A stretch of 64,000 bases of DNA from Chitinophagaceae bacterium (GCA_016710745.1 JADJVB010000012.1:248001-312000), one strand, 5' to 3'; positions 1 through 8,360 are shown, numbered from the stretch's first letter. The notes: generated by a model from the sequence alone, not told the origin. A program made the numbers and translations.

Positions 1-11
1 AACTTTAACTT

Positions 12-542
12 ATGACAGATTTAAATGAAAAGGTTGAACAGGCAAAAGACGTGTTAAACCTGGAACAAAAAGACATGAAAAAATTACCCCAAATGCTGAA
101 TGTACTTACCATTCTCACCTATATTGGTTGTGCTTTGGGAGCCATCTCCGCCATTTGGAATTATATGTCGGCATCCACAGCATACAAAGCATATGAAGCG
201 TTGGGTGCTATGGACAATCTGAAAACGGAGAATAAGGCACTCGATTCCATGTTGTCTGGTGCTACAGACATGGTTCGTAAGGCATATGAAAACAGAATGA
301 TGATCATGATCCTGGCCCTGGTTGGAATTGCGTTGTGCTTTTATGGCGCTATGCAAATGCGAAATCTGAAAAAACAGGGTTTTTTGATCTATGTTGTCGG
401 GGAGATCTTACCGATCATTTCTTTTGCGGTTTTCATTGGATTTGGCGGTTTATTTGGTGGCGTTGCGATGATATTCACAACGCTGATTGCCGTTGTATTT
501 ATAATCATGTATGCTACACAACGAAAGGCATTGGTAAATTAA
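12..542 (+). CDS. Small multi-pass membrane protein, unknown function
   Basis: I do not recognise a named family. The 176-residue product begins with a charged, probably cytoplasmic, segment of about 28 residues and then shows four hydrophobic stretches at roughly residues 30-52, 95-116, 123-143 and 146-168. Between the first and second lies a polar loop of about 40 residues. There is no cleavable signal peptide, so it is probably an inner-membrane protein. It starts at the first ATG after the window edge and is followed 20 bases later by a strong hairpin terminator, so it ends its transcription unit. Upstream partners lie outside the window. Confidence 0.75.
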   Translation: MTDLNEKVEQAKDVLNLEQKDMKKLPQMLNVLTILTYIGCALGAISAIWNYMSASTAYKAYEALGAMDNLKTENKALDSMLSGATDMVRKAYENRMMIMILALVGIALCFYGAMQMRNLKKQGFLIYVVGEILPIISFAVFIGFGGLFGGVAMIFTTLIAVVFIIMYATQRKALVN

Positions 543-562
543 ATAATAAAGTTGATCACTGG

Positions 563-590
563 AGTCCCGGCTAAGCCGGGACTTTTTTTT
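563..590 (+). terminator. Rho-independent terminator after the first gene
   Basis: A perfect 9-base-pair stem (AGTCCCGGC / GCCGGGACT) with a three-base TAA loop runs straight into eight T residues. It sits just after the stop of the plus-strand membrane protein gene and abuts the 3' end of the convergent nnr gene. The T-tract is on the plus strand only, so it mainly serves the upstream gene. Confidence 0.9.
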
Positions 591-2112
591 AGCTAAAAGT
601 TCGAATACATTTGAATCCTTCTCCCAAGCTTTCAATAATATCGCCGGCCACCATGGCTTCCTCTGTATGTTTTTTTGCCGCAAGATCCCCAGCCAGGCCG
701 TGCAGGTAAACACCCAGCATACAGCTGTTAAGCGGCGAATACCCCTGGGCCAGTAAACCCGTGAGTATGCCCGTTAAAACATCACCACTACCGGCAGTGG
801 CCATACCGGCATTACCCGTACTGTTAAAATATCCTTTGCTTTCGGGTGTACTGATGAAACTGTAATGTCCTTTTAAGATGATATAGATCTGATATTCAAT
901 CGACTTTCGTTTTGCCAACTCCAGTCTTTCAAAATCATTATCGGTTTTTCCAAACAGTTTTTCAAATTCTTTTGGATGTGGTGTTAAAATAGAAAGCTTA
1001 GGAACCAAACTTAGCAATGCCTCGTTTTCTGCCATCATGTTTAATGCATCGGCATCAATGACCATGGGGGCATTTACTTTTTCAAAAATATCGGCCAATA
1101 ATTTTTTGTGTGAATCGTAAATTCCAATGCCGGGGCCGATTCCAACTGCATTGACATGTTCTAATCCTGTACCAGACAAAAGATGATCTTCCCCTGCAAC
1201 AACACACATCGCTTCAGGCACAGTGGTTTGTAAAATTGTATAACCGCATCCTGGAATGCAGGTAGTCAGTTTGCCAACGCCGCTTCGTAAACAGGCCAGG
1301 GAAGAAAGCACAGCGGCGCCCATCATGCCTTTTGAGCCACAAAGCAGTGCAGCATGACCGTAAGTTCCTTTGTTTGCAAATTTTTTCCGTTTTTTATAAA
1401 TGCTTTTGATCATGGATTCATCTATCCATTCAAAAACTGTAGCTTCAATTTCTTCAAATGCAGGATGCAGGCCAATATGCAGCAAATGAACGTCGCCACA
1501 CAAGTCTTCATTTTCGGGTAGCAGAAAAGCCAGTTTATTATTTTGAAAGGAGAGCGTGAGCGATGCATGGATCACCGTATTGCCTTTTGAGTTTTTATGC
1601 ACTGCATCCTGCGGATCGGCATATAAACCGGAGGGCAGATCGATGGAAACTACGGTACAGTTTAATTGATTGATATATTCCACCAATGCTTTGCTGATGC
1701 CTTCCATTGGTTTATTGAGCCCGATGCCAAAAAGGGCATCAATGATAATGTCTGTTTCGTTGATTGAAGGAAAAAATTCGGCCGACTGGATGAAGTGTAT
1801 ATCGGTGGTTAGGGAATGCAATCTCTCCAGGTTGGTCTGAAAATCATCGGTTCCCATGTTTCCAAACTCAAGTATGTAAACAGTTACCAGGCATTTGTGT
1901 TCAATCAGCATGCGGGCTATGGCCAGCCCGTCGCCGCCGTTATTGCCTTTGCCGCAAAAGATGCGGAAATGGAAAGTGCTGAAATTTTTACCGATCAGCC
2001 AGTTACAGCAGGCTGTGGCAGCACGTTCCATGAGGTTGATGGAGGCAATGGGTTCATGGGCGATGGTATAAGCATCCCATTGCTTTATTTGTGCTGCAGA
2101 AAAGATTTTCAT
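589..2112 (-). CDS. nnr: Bifunctional NAD(P)H-hydrate epimerase / ADP-dependent NAD(P)H-hydrate dehydratase
   Basis: This 507-residue protein repairs damaged nicotinamide cofactors: one half interconverts the R and S epimers of NAD(P)H hydrate, the other dehydrates the S form using ADP. The N-terminal YjeF_N epimerase domain (about residues 1-215) carries the GKGNNGGDG motif at 54-62. The C-terminal ribokinase-like dehydratase domain (about 230-500) carries the typical NAGMATAGSGD segment near residue 440. Length and domain order match the usual bacterial fusion. It converges on the first gene of the window and is separated from the cupin gene upstream by about 40 bases, so it may share a transcript with the cupin and coaE genes. 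Confidence 0.95.
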   Translation of the reverse strand: MKIFSAAQIKQWDAYTIAHEPIASINLMERAATACCNWLIGKNFSTFHFRIFCGKGNNGGDGLAIARMLIEHKCLVTVYILEFGNMGTDDFQTNLERLHSLTTDIHFIQSAEFFPSINETDIIIDALFGIGLNKPMEGISKALVEYINQLNCTVVSIDLPSGLYADPQDAVHKNSKGNTVIHASLTLSFQNNKLAFLLPENEDLCGDVHLLHIGLHPAFEEIEATVFEWIDESMIKSIYKKRKKFANKGTYGHAALLCGSKGMMGAAVLSSLACLRSGVGKLTTCIPGCGYTILQTTVPEAMCVVAGEDHLLSGTGLEHVNAVGIGPGIGIYDSHKKLLADIFEKVNAPMVIDADALNMMAENEALLSLVPKLSILTPHPKEFEKLFGKTDNDFERLELAKRKSIEYQIYIILKGHYSFISTPESKGYFNSTGNAGMATAGSGDVLTGILTGLLAQGYSPLNSCMLGVYLHGLAGDLAAKKHTEEAMVAGDIIESLGEGFKCIRTFS

Positions 2113-2151
2113 ACAGGAAAGTTACGAAAGAATTAAAGCAGATAATATAAC

Positions 2152-2511
2152 TTATATTTTTTCCAGCGTTACCCTGGTCAATTCATTCTGTATATCTCCG
2201 GTATTTAAAGTTGTTGCCGGTTCAAATAAAAGTATGTGTACTTCTTCTTCGGCTACAGGCTTGTGCTCAACTTTTCGAGGTACAATAAAAAATTCACCCT
2301 CATTAATAGTTACTGTTTTGTCTCTCAGTTCCATATTGAATCGGCCTTTCACAACAAGAAACAATTCATCCTCAAGCTCGTGGCTATGCCAAACAAATTC
2401 ACCTTTTAGTTTTGCCGCTTTCACATGCTGGCCATTCAGTTCGCCAATAATGCGGGGATTGCAGTAATCATTGAACAGGTTAAATTTTTCAGCAAGAGTT
2501 ACTTTTTCCAT
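2152..2511 (-). CDS. Small cupin-fold protein
   Basis: The product is a single-domain cupin of about 119 residues. The first cupin motif shows as the stretch containing HSHELEDELFLVVKG, with the usual His, His and Glu metal-ligand candidates, and the second as the region around the VPRKVEHKP segment with a further His. Proteins of this size bind a metal and often a small sugar or acid ligand; no substrate can be read from the sequence. I place the start at the ATG at 2511, one base after the coaE stop, instead of an ATG 18 bases upstream that would overlap coaE. This spacing argues for translational coupling to coaE. Confidence 0.85.
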   Translation of the reverse strand: MEKVTLAEKFNLFNDYCNPRIIGELNGQHVKAAKLKGEFVWHSHELEDELFLVVKGRFNMELRDKTVTINEGEFFIVPRKVEHKPVAEEEVHILLFEPATTLNTGDIQNELTRVTLEKI

Positions 2512-2512
2512 C

Positions 2513-3106
2513 TTAATTATTTTCCGCAAGCTTTAATAATTTTTCGTGCAAAGCATGTACCTGCGGGAGCAGCATTTCCTGCTCATCATTTTTAATTACA
2601 AAATCGCAGAGCTTCATTTTAATGTTATCGTCCATTTGTTTATCCATACGGGCAATCACTTCTTCCCGGGTAATGCCATCACGCTGCATGGTACGCAGTA
2701 TGCGGAGTGGGGCGGGGGCGGTAACGCCAATTACATAATCAAGGTGCTCCTGTGCGCCGCTTTCAAAAATCAATGCTGCTTCTTTTATGGCATAAGGAGC
2801 CGATTGCAGCTTCATCCAGCGTTCTGCATCCTGCAGGGTGGCCGGGTGAACAAGACTATTCAGCAAAGCCAGTTTTTCGGGGTTATTAAAAACAACGGCC
2901 GACAAATATTTTCTGTCGAGTTTACCTTCCCGGTAAGCATTGTCGCCAAATGTTGTTTTTATTTTTTGCTTCAGGGTATCATGATCATTCATTAACCTTT
3001 TGGCGGCTTCATCGGCATAGTAAACCGGGATGCCCAAAACTTCAAAAGCTTTAGCCACCGTGGTTTTGCCGCTGCCAATACCGCCAGTTAAACCTACTTT
3101 TATCAT
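2513..3106 (-). CDS. coaE: Dephospho-CoA kinase
   Basis: CoaE phosphorylates the 3'-hydroxyl of dephospho-CoA, the last step of coenzyme A synthesis. The 197-residue protein opens with a P-loop, GGIGSGKT at residues 8-15, followed by the YYADEAAKRL region that lies at the substrate site in this family, and keeps the family's length. It is a soluble cytoplasmic enzyme. The downstream cupin gene starts one base after its stop codon. The 105 bases upstream contain a long inverted repeat (3121-3191), so the leader of this gene carries a repeat element. Confidence 0.95.
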   Translation of the reverse strand: MIKVGLTGGIGSGKTTVAKAFEVLGIPVYYADEAAKRLMNDHDTLKQKIKTTFGDNAYREGKLDRKYLSAVVFNNPEKLALLNSLVHPATLQDAERWMKLQSAPYAIKEAALIFESGAQEHLDYVIGVTAPAPLRILRTMQRDGITREEVIARMDKQMDDNIKMKLCDFVIKNDEQEMLLPQVHALHEKLLKLAENN

Positions 3107-3120
3107 AAGCCTTACATTAA

Positions 3121-3191
3121 ATTTGCGATTTTAGATTGCCGGTTTCGGATCTAAAAACTCCGTAACCTGCAACAAATCTAAAATCGCAAAT
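3121..3191. repeat. Perfect 17-bp inverted repeat between yajC and coaE
   Basis: The 17 bases at 3121-3137 (ATTTGCGATTTTAGATT) are the exact reverse complement of 3175-3191, separated by 37 bases. The right arm is followed by a second partial copy of the same motif (CGCAAATCTAAAATC), giving a short direct repeat as well. It fills nearly all of the gap between the two genes. Perfect arms with a variable core are typical of small non-coding mobile or palindromic intergenic elements; no T-tract follows, so it is not an obvious terminator. Confidence 0.85.
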
Positions 3192-3211
3192 CGCAAATCT
3201 AAAATCAATAC

Positions 3212-3553
3212 TTATTTCTTTACTTCAGCCAACGGTTTGTTGATATTGGCCGTCCATTCCATACTGATGGCACTGCGTTCAATCTTTAAATAACTGCCCG
3301 GGCTCACTTCAAGTTCAAGTGTATTGTCGTCGCTTACTTTATTCACCTTACCATGGATACCGGCAATGGTAACAATTTTATCGCCTTTTTGCAGGTTATT
3401 GATGAACTCCTTTTGTTTTTTTGCTTTTTTTGCCTGCGGCCTGATCATGAATAACCAGAATACCAGGATCATCAATCCCATCATAATTAACGTGCTGGTG
3501 CTTCCGCCTTTTCCCTGTGGATCCATCATCAAAAAAATACTTAATAGTTGCAT
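3212..3553 (-). CDS. yajC: YajC-type preprotein translocase accessory subunit
   Basis: YajC associates with the SecDF complex that assists Sec-dependent protein export. The 113-residue product has one N-terminal membrane segment at about residues 20-40, followed by the conserved basic stretch RPQAKKAKKQKEF, then the family motif region GDKIVTIAGIHGKV and a short cytoplasmic beta-rich domain. Length is normal. It lies about 35 bases after the DUF1573 lipoprotein gene on the same strand, so the two are probably co-transcribed. Confidence 0.95.
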   Translation of the reverse strand: MQLLSIFLMMDPQGKGGSTSTLIMMGLMILVFWLFMIRPQAKKAKKQKEFINNLQKGDKIVTIAGIHGKVNKVSDDNTLELEVSPGSYLKIERSAISMEWTANINKPLAEVKK

Positions 3554-3588
3554 GTTTTTTTATTTGTTTAAAAAGTTGATTGAATGCG

Positions 3589-4035
3589 TTATTTTTTTTC
3601 CTCTTCAACGGTTCCGGTTAGCAGTAATTCCGGAAACGGTGGATTGGCATTGGATTCTACGGTAATTAATTTATGCGTACTCCCAACTTTGCCTTTACTG
3701 TTAAAGACCACTTTAATAAAACCGATTTCGCCGGGCATAACTGGTTTCTCCGGTTTTTCGGGTATGGTGCATCCGCAGGTAGAACTGGCGCTTATAATAA
3801 CCAACGGCTTGTTGCCGCTGTTTTTAAACCGGTAATTATAAGCCACTTTTTCGCCATCGGTTACTTTGCCGTAATCGTATGCCGAATCAATGATCTGTAC
3901 GGTAGTTGAATCTTTTGCGGCCAGCACAGCCTGGTTTTCTTTATCCTTATTGGTCTTATCCTTGCGGCTGTTATCACAGGATACGATCAGGACCGGTGCC
4001 AATAAAAGCAACATATATTTTTTCACGACTGACAT
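3589..4035 (-). CDS. DUF1573-family lipoprotein
   Basis: The 148-residue product has a lipoprotein signal (LIVSC at about residues 16-20) and, after a charged linker, a DUF1573 domain with the family hallmark STCGCTIPEKP near residues 83-93, where a CGC motif sits in an immunoglobulin-like fold (ASH-related). Such proteins are abundant in Bacteroidota; their molecular role is not established. The protein is predicted to be anchored in the periplasm or outer membrane. A Bacteroidota-type promoter (4041-4071) ends only six bases before the ATG, which would make the mRNA nearly leaderless. nusB lies immediately upstream and yajC downstream. Confidence 0.85.
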   Translation of the reverse strand: MSVVKKYMLLLLAPVLIVSCDNSRKDKTNKDKENQAVLAAKDSTTVQIIDSAYDYGKVTDGEKVAYNYRFKNSGNKPLVIISASSTCGCTIPEKPEKPVMPGEIGFIKVVFNSKGKVGSTHKLITVESNANPPFPELLLTGTVEEEKK

Positions 4036-4040
4036 TTTTA

Positions 4041-4071
4041 CAAAGTTATTTATATCGTACTGTTTTTGAAA
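4041..4071 (-). promoter_or_regulatory. Candidate Bacteroidota promoter for the DUF1573 gene
   Basis: On the minus strand, TAACTTTG (4048-4041) fits the -7 consensus TAnnTTTG, and TTTC (4071-4068) lies 19 bases upstream, one base off the -33 consensus TTTG. The predicted transcription start falls on or next to the ATG at 4035. The element overlaps the end region of nusB, so use in vivo needs mapping. Confidence 0.4.
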
Positions 4072-4982
4072 CTCTTCTTGGCTATTTTATTTTCGGCTGA
4101 TAACTCTTTGTGAATATTATCCAACAAGCCATTTACAAACTGGCCACTTTGCACGGTACTGTAACCTTTTGCCAGGTCGATGTATTCGTTGATGGTAACC
4201 TTGGTTGGAATGGTTTCGAAAAATAAAAATTCACAAACACCCATTCGCAGTATGATCAGGTCCAGCGCGGCGATCCGGTCGGCATCCCAGTTATTAAGTT
4301 TTGGCTTTATCAGTTCCATGCAAAGATCGTCCTTATCCAGCACCGTTTGTAATAATCCCCTGGCAAATTCCCATTTATCCTTACTCAGTATTTCTTTAAA
4401 ATTTGCCTGTGCCGGCTTGTTCAAAAAATTAAGCACCAGTTGATTCATCATTTCGGCATCATCATCCCAATGAATAAACAATTCTTCAACATGTGAAATA
4501 AAATTTTCATCAGGTAACATCAGGCTGCAGAAAATGAATTCAAGCATTTCCTTTTCCAGTTTCGGCGTTCTGCTTTGCGCTTCAATGTATTCGGCATAAT
4601 CTGTTGACGATACCAACTGCCCGTATATTTTTCTCAACAACTCGGTATCGAGCGAAAGTTGTGGTTTTAATTCGGCAACAGCATCACGGAATCCCGGGTT
4701 TTCCAGGATCTTCCACAACAGTTCATTACCGGCAATTTTGGTATTGATATTCAGGTCGGCGGTTGTTGGTAAATGTTTGGAGGCTTTTTGCCGGGCGTCT
4801 GTTTCGGAATACCGGGCTACTTCGGTTAAAAAATAAACCAGGTAAGTAAAAATTTGACGGCTTTGTTCAATTTTTTTGGTGAGAATACCTATTGCTTCGC
4901 CCGGTTTTACATCGCCACTCATGCTGTCGATGCTGTACAAAGTCTGCATCACTTTAACCCGGATATTTCTTCTGCTGATCAT
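4050..4982 (-). CDS. nusB: Transcription antitermination factor NusB
   Basis: NusB binds boxA RNA with NusE (ribosomal protein S10) and supports antitermination of rRNA operons. The 310-residue product has the long N-terminal half usual in Bacteroidota homologues, starting MISRRNIRVKVMQTLYS, and the all-helical NusB core in the C-terminal half, including the segments RIAALDLIILRMGVCEFLF and TKVTINEYIDLAKGYS. It is about twice the length of the Escherichia coli protein, which is normal for this phylum. A -7 element lies upstream at 5012-5019. Confidence 0.95.
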   Translation of the reverse strand: MISRRNIRVKVMQTLYSIDSMSGDVKPGEAIGILTKKIEQSRQIFTYLVYFLTEVARYSETDARQKASKHLPTTADLNINTKIAGNELLWKILENPGFRDAVAELKPQLSLDTELLRKIYGQLVSSTDYAEYIEAQSRTPKLEKEMLEFIFCSLMLPDENFISHVEELFIHWDDDAEMMNQLVLNFLNKPAQANFKEILSKDKWEFARGLLQTVLDKDDLCMELIKPKLNNWDADRIAALDLIILRMGVCEFLFFETIPTKVTINEYIDLAKGYSTVQSGQFVNGLLDNIHKELSAENKIAKKSFKNSTI

Positions 4983-5011
4983 CGCTTAAAGAACTTTTTT
5001 TATTGAGGCTG

Positions 5012-5019
5012 CAAATGTA
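5012..5019 (-). promoter_or_regulatory. Candidate -7 element upstream of nusB
   Basis: The minus strand reads TACATTTG here, an exact match to TAnnTTTG, about 30 bases before the nusB ATG. No convincing -33 TTTG is present at the expected spacing, so support rests on the -7 element and its position. Confidence 0.4.
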
Positions 5020-5251
5020 TGAAGAAGTTTTGGGTTTAGGCAGAACGAATAGAACTTTCGGCTCAGAAGCAGGCTTTCGGCAGTAAATCAGCGTTGAAAT
5101 GACTGGAGGCGGCAATACGTCTTACTGATTATCGGGCGGGTACCCTGACAAAAAATCCTGTCTATTTTTCTCAAATCAGTCAATAGCGGTAAGATTTTCA
5201 GCTAAATCATGACATCTTATGTATTTATTCCAATTGGTATAAAAATGGCTG

Positions 5252-5259
5252 TACCTTTG
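5252..5259 (+). promoter_or_regulatory. Candidate -7 element for the groES-groEL operon
   Basis: TACCTTTG matches the Bacteroidota -7 consensus TAnnTTTG and lies about 57 bases before the groES ATG. A TTGG further upstream (around 5234) is closer than the ideal 19-21-base spacing, so the -33 partner is uncertain. Confidence 0.5.
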
Positions 5260-5316
5260 CCAACCGTCAAAAAACGGGTGTAAACATTTCTCAAAAAATC
5301 AAAAATTAATACAACT

Positions 5317-5616
5317 ATGGCTAAAGCAACGAATGCTTCAAAAAAGTTAAGCATTACACCTTTGCACGACAGGGTTATTGTACAACCTGCTGCTGCTGAA
5401 GAAAAAACTGCCGGAGGGATCATTATTCCGGATACCGCACAGGAAAAACCTCAAAGAGGTACCGTACTGGCTGCCGGTCCCGGTAAAAAAGATGAACCCG
5501 TAATGGTAAAAGCAGGGGATAAGGTTTTATATGGCAAATATGCCGGAACCGAAATCAGTATAGAAGGAAAGGATTACCTGATCATGAGGGAGAGTGATAT
5601 ACTGGCGATTGTGTAA
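5317..5616 (+). CDS. groES: Co-chaperonin GroES
   Basis: GroES caps the GroEL cage during ATP-driven protein folding. The 99-residue product has a short N-terminal extension followed by the family core ITPLHDRVIVQP (about residues 13-24), the mobile-loop region around EEKTAGGIIIPDTA that contacts GroEL, and the C-terminal strand ending ESDILAIV. It lies 110 bases upstream of groEL in the normal order. The spacer between the two contains an unusual repeat element (5621-5694) instead of the short gap more usual in this operon. Confidence 0.97.
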   Translation: MAKATNASKKLSITPLHDRVIVQPAAAEEKTAGGIIIPDTAQEKPQRGTVLAAGPGKKDEPVMVKAGDKVLYGKYAGTEISIEGKDYLIMRESDILAIV

Positions 5617-5620
5617 CCAG

Positions 5621-5694
5621 CCATTAGCTATTAGCCCTTAGCTTTTAGCAGAAGCCTTTTTAACTAACAGCTAATAGCTAAATACTAAAAGCTT
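5621..5694. repeat. Inverted repeat element between groES and groEL
   Basis: TTAGCTATTAG at 5624-5634 is the exact reverse complement of 5671-5681. A second related motif, AGCTTTTAG on the left (about 5640-5648), has a complementary copy CTAAAAGCT near 5684-5692. The two halves are therefore degenerate inverted copies of one 25-30-base unit. It lies inside the transcribed operon spacer and has no T-tract, so it could fold in the mRNA and affect the relative amounts of the two chaperonin messages. Confidence 0.75.
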
Positions 5695-5726
5695 AAATAA
5701 ATCTTAAACTTAACAAATTACTTATT

Positions 5727-7361
5727 ATGTCTAAAATGATATTCTTCGATATTGAAGCAAGAAATAAAATGAAAAAAGGCGTTGATACCTTATCAGACGC
5801 TGTTAAAGTTACCCTTGGACCAAAAGGCCGTAATGTGGTCATTGAGCGCAAATTTGGTGCACCAACCGTAACAAAAGATGGTGTAACCGTTGCCAAAGAA
5901 ATTGAACTGGAAGATCCTATTGAAAATATGGGCGCACAGATGGTGAAAGAAGTAGCTTCTAAAACTGCAGATATTGCGGGTGACGGAACTACTACAGCAA
6001 CTGTTTTAGCTCAGGCCATCATTAGCGAAGGTTTAAAGAACGTTGCTGCCGGTGCAAACCCGATGGATCTAAAGCGTGGAATCGACAAAGCTGTTATTGC
6101 TATTGTTGAAAACCTGAAAAAACAATCCGAAAAAATTGGAAGCGACAGCAAGAAGATCGAACAGGTTGCCTCGATCTCTGCCAATAACGATAAAGCCATT
6201 GGTGCTTTAATCGCCCAGGCCATGGCCAAGGTTGGAAAAGAAGGTGTTATTACCGTGGAAGAAGCAAAAGGTACCGATACTACAGTTGATGTGGTTGAAG
6301 GTATGCAGTTCGATCGTGGTTATATTTCGCCCTATTTTGTAACCAACAGCGAAAAAATGCAGGTTGAATTAAGCAATCCGTACATTTTAATTTATGATAA
6401 GAAGATATCTACCATGAAAGATATCCTGCATATCCTGGAGAAAGTTGCTCAAAGCGGCCGTCCACTGGTGATCATTGCAGAAGATCTGGATGGAGAAGCG
6501 TTGGCAACTTTGGTTGTAAACAAATTACGTGGCACTATTAAAGTAGCTGCGGTAAAAGCACCGGGCTTTGGCGATAGAAGAAAGGAAATGTTGCAGGATA
6601 TTGCAGTGTTAACCGCCGGTACGGTTGTTAGTGAAGAGCAGGGTTACAAATTAGAGAATGCTGATCTTGAGTATTTAGGTTCTGCAGAAAGCATTACGAT
6701 TGATAAAGACAACACAACCATCGTTGGTGGTAAAGGAGCTAAGAAAGATATTCTGGCCCGTGTTAACCAAATAAAAGCCCAGGTTGAAACAACCACTTCT
6801 GACTACGACAAAGAAAAATTACAGGAGCGTTTGGCGAAACTGGCCGGTGGTGTTGCGGTATTGTACATTGGTGCAGCTACCGAAATTGAAATGAAAGAGA
6901 AAAAAGACCGTGTTGATGATGCTTTGCATGCAACGAGAGCTGCTGTTGAAGAAGGTATCGTACCCGGCGGTGGTGTTGCTTATGTGCGTGCAAGCGATGT
7001 GTTGGCAAAAATGACCGGTGCAAATGAAGATGAAACAACCGGGATTGCCATTGTACGCCGTGCTGTTGAAGAGCCATTACGCACCATCGTTGAAAACGCA
7101 GGTTTTGAAGGAAGTGTTGTGGTAAATAAAATCAAGGAGGGTAAGGCAGATTATGGGTTTAACGCACATACCGAAAAGTATGAGAATCTTTTTAAAGCCG
7201 GTGTTATTGACCCTACTAAAGTTAGCCGTGTGGCATTGGAAAATGCCGCTTCTATTGCAGGTATGATGTTAACTACAGAGTGTGTGATAGCAGACAAACC
7301 TAAGAAAGAGGAAGCGCATAGCCATGGTGCACCGGATATGGGCGGAATGGGCGGATACTAA
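5727..7361 (+). CDS. groEL: Chaperonin GroEL (60 kDa)
   Basis: GroEL forms the double-ring cage that folds non-native proteins with GroES and ATP. The 544-residue product has all landmark segments: KVTLGPKGRNVVIE near residue 30, the ATP-binding GDGTTTATVLA near residue 86, the apical domain in the middle, and a C-terminal Gly/Met-rich tail (GGMGGY) preceded by a His-containing stretch. Length is standard. The start is the ATG giving MSKMIFFDIEARNKMKKG, which matches the conserved N-terminus. A strong terminator follows at 7404-7440. Confidence 0.99.
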   Translation: MSKMIFFDIEARNKMKKGVDTLSDAVKVTLGPKGRNVVIERKFGAPTVTKDGVTVAKEIELEDPIENMGAQMVKEVASKTADIAGDGTTTATVLAQAIISEGLKNVAAGANPMDLKRGIDKAVIAIVENLKKQSEKIGSDSKKIEQVASISANNDKAIGALIAQAMAKVGKEGVITVEEAKGTDTTVDVVEGMQFDRGYISPYFVTNSEKMQVELSNPYILIYDKKISTMKDILHILEKVAQSGRPLVIIAEDLDGEALATLVVNKLRGTIKVAAVKAPGFGDRRKEMLQDIAVLTAGTVVSEEQGYKLENADLEYLGSAESITIDKDNTTIVGGKGAKKDILARVNQIKAQVETTTSDYDKEKLQERLAKLAGGVAVLYIGAATEIEMKEKKDRVDDALHATRAAVEEGIVPGGGVAYVRASDVLAKMTGANEDETTGIAIVRRAVEEPLRTIVENAGFEGSVVVNKIKEGKADYGFNAHTEKYENLFKAGVIDPTKVSRVALENAASIAGMMLTTECVIADKPKKEEAHSHGAPDMGGMGGY

Positions 7362-7403
7362 GAACAAGTTGGCAGTTTGCAGTCAGCAAACTACAAAAAA
7401 TAC

Positions 7404-7440
7404 AGTCCCTCTTGCAGCAGTACAGGAGGGACTTTTTTTT
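7404..7440 (+). terminator. Terminator of the groES-groEL operon
   Basis: AGTCCCTC (7404-7411) pairs perfectly with GAGGGACT (7426-7433), the stem extending inward by three more pairs with one wobble, and eight T residues follow. It lies 43 bases after the groEL stop codon. Confidence 0.9.
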
Positions 7441-7489
7441 GGTCTGACGCCTTCGTCTGATCAGATTTTTATTAGATTTACCTTATCTG

Positions 7490-8215
7490 TCAATACTTCT
7501 TTGCGATGGTGTAATAGAACAAGCCGGGAGGGCCATCCACACCACCTGCTTCCATCCTGGCTTTAAGTCCGGGCGATTTTGTGAAATCTTCTGCTTTTTT
7601 CATATCCGAAACCAGAAAAACAATGGTTACCGCATGATTATCACCCACATGATAGGCAAGAAGCCTGTCGGAAAGCCCTGCATTCGTACGCTCGGCTTGG
7701 TTACCATCAAAAACGCCTTTCCAGGCAGCCCAGTCTTTCACTTTATGAGTTACCATCAGGCGGATGCTCGACGTATTCGTTGTAGTATCCTGCATTTGTA
7801 CATCCAGCATACTGATGGTTGGAGCACCGATAACACCTGCTTTCTGCATAGCAGCTTTCAGATCAGGAAGTGCCATAAATTGACTTGCCCTGGCTGTGTC
7901 ATCAACTTTTACTGCAACCATTACCATATTGGTATCCTGTACACCCCTCGCCAAAACAAAATTGTGTACACCATGGGACAACCGCAGGGAATCACCGGCT
8001 TCATAGCCCTTCAGCCATTTGGAAAAATTTGACACTTTGTGCATCATAACACTCAGATAAACGGGTTTTGCCGCCATGGGGTCTGGCGCTTTTACTAAAC
8101 TTGAATCGGCTGGCTTTTCATCAGCTTTCTTTTCTTCTGCTGAGTTACACGACGAAACGGCGAAAGATGTACCTGCAGCCAAACAGATAACTGCTAAAAA
8201 CTTGAGATGTTTCAT
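7490..8215 (-). CDS. Lipoprotein with two tandem copies of an ABM-like alpha/beta domain
   Basis: The 241-residue product has a signal peptide ending in VSSC (Cys about residue 23), predicting a lipoprotein, then a short charged linker. Two similar domains of about 90 residues follow, roughly 52-140 and 150-240. Each begins with a strand-plus-MHKV/THKV-x-(N/D)-(F/W)-x-x-W pattern and ends with a helix of the type DLKAAMQKAGV or GLKARMEAGGV, followed by GPP or GAP. The pattern resembles dimeric alpha-beta barrel (ABM-like) folds, here fused as an internal duplication. No catalytic residues can be named and the function is unknown. It stands alone between groEL and the SET gene. Confidence 0.75.
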   Translation of the reverse strand: MKHLKFLAVICLAAGTSFAVSSCNSAEEKKADEKPADSSLVKAPDPMAAKPVYLSVMMHKVSNFSKWLKGYEAGDSLRLSHGVHNFVLARGVQDTNMVMVAVKVDDTARASQFMALPDLKAAMQKAGVIGAPTISMLDVQMQDTTTNTSSIRLMVTHKVKDWAAWKGVFDGNQAERTNAGLSDRLLAYHVGDNHAVTIVFLVSDMKKAEDFTKSPGLKARMEAGGVDGPPGLFYYTIAKKY

Positions 8216-8360
8216 TTTTTGAAAATTTAAATGTTAAATAAATAATGGCAAAAAAGTGTGGAACTAAACCAGGCAGGAATCAAACAATAAATGTAATTTG
8301 AAAATGCAGCATTTCAAAGCTTTATAAGCTGTTAACTAAAAATTAATGAAAAGAACCAGT

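Larger units (their letters stand above)
4983..5316. other. 334-base intergenic region between nusB and groES
   Basis: This divergent gap holds the control signals for both flanking genes. A minus-strand -7 element lies at 5012-5019 for nusB and a plus-strand one at 5252-5259 for groES. I see no CIRCE-type inverted repeat (the HrcA operator) in front of groES, no open reading frame worth calling and no RNA gene. The middle section (about 5040-5200) shows nothing recognisable. Confidence 0.6.
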
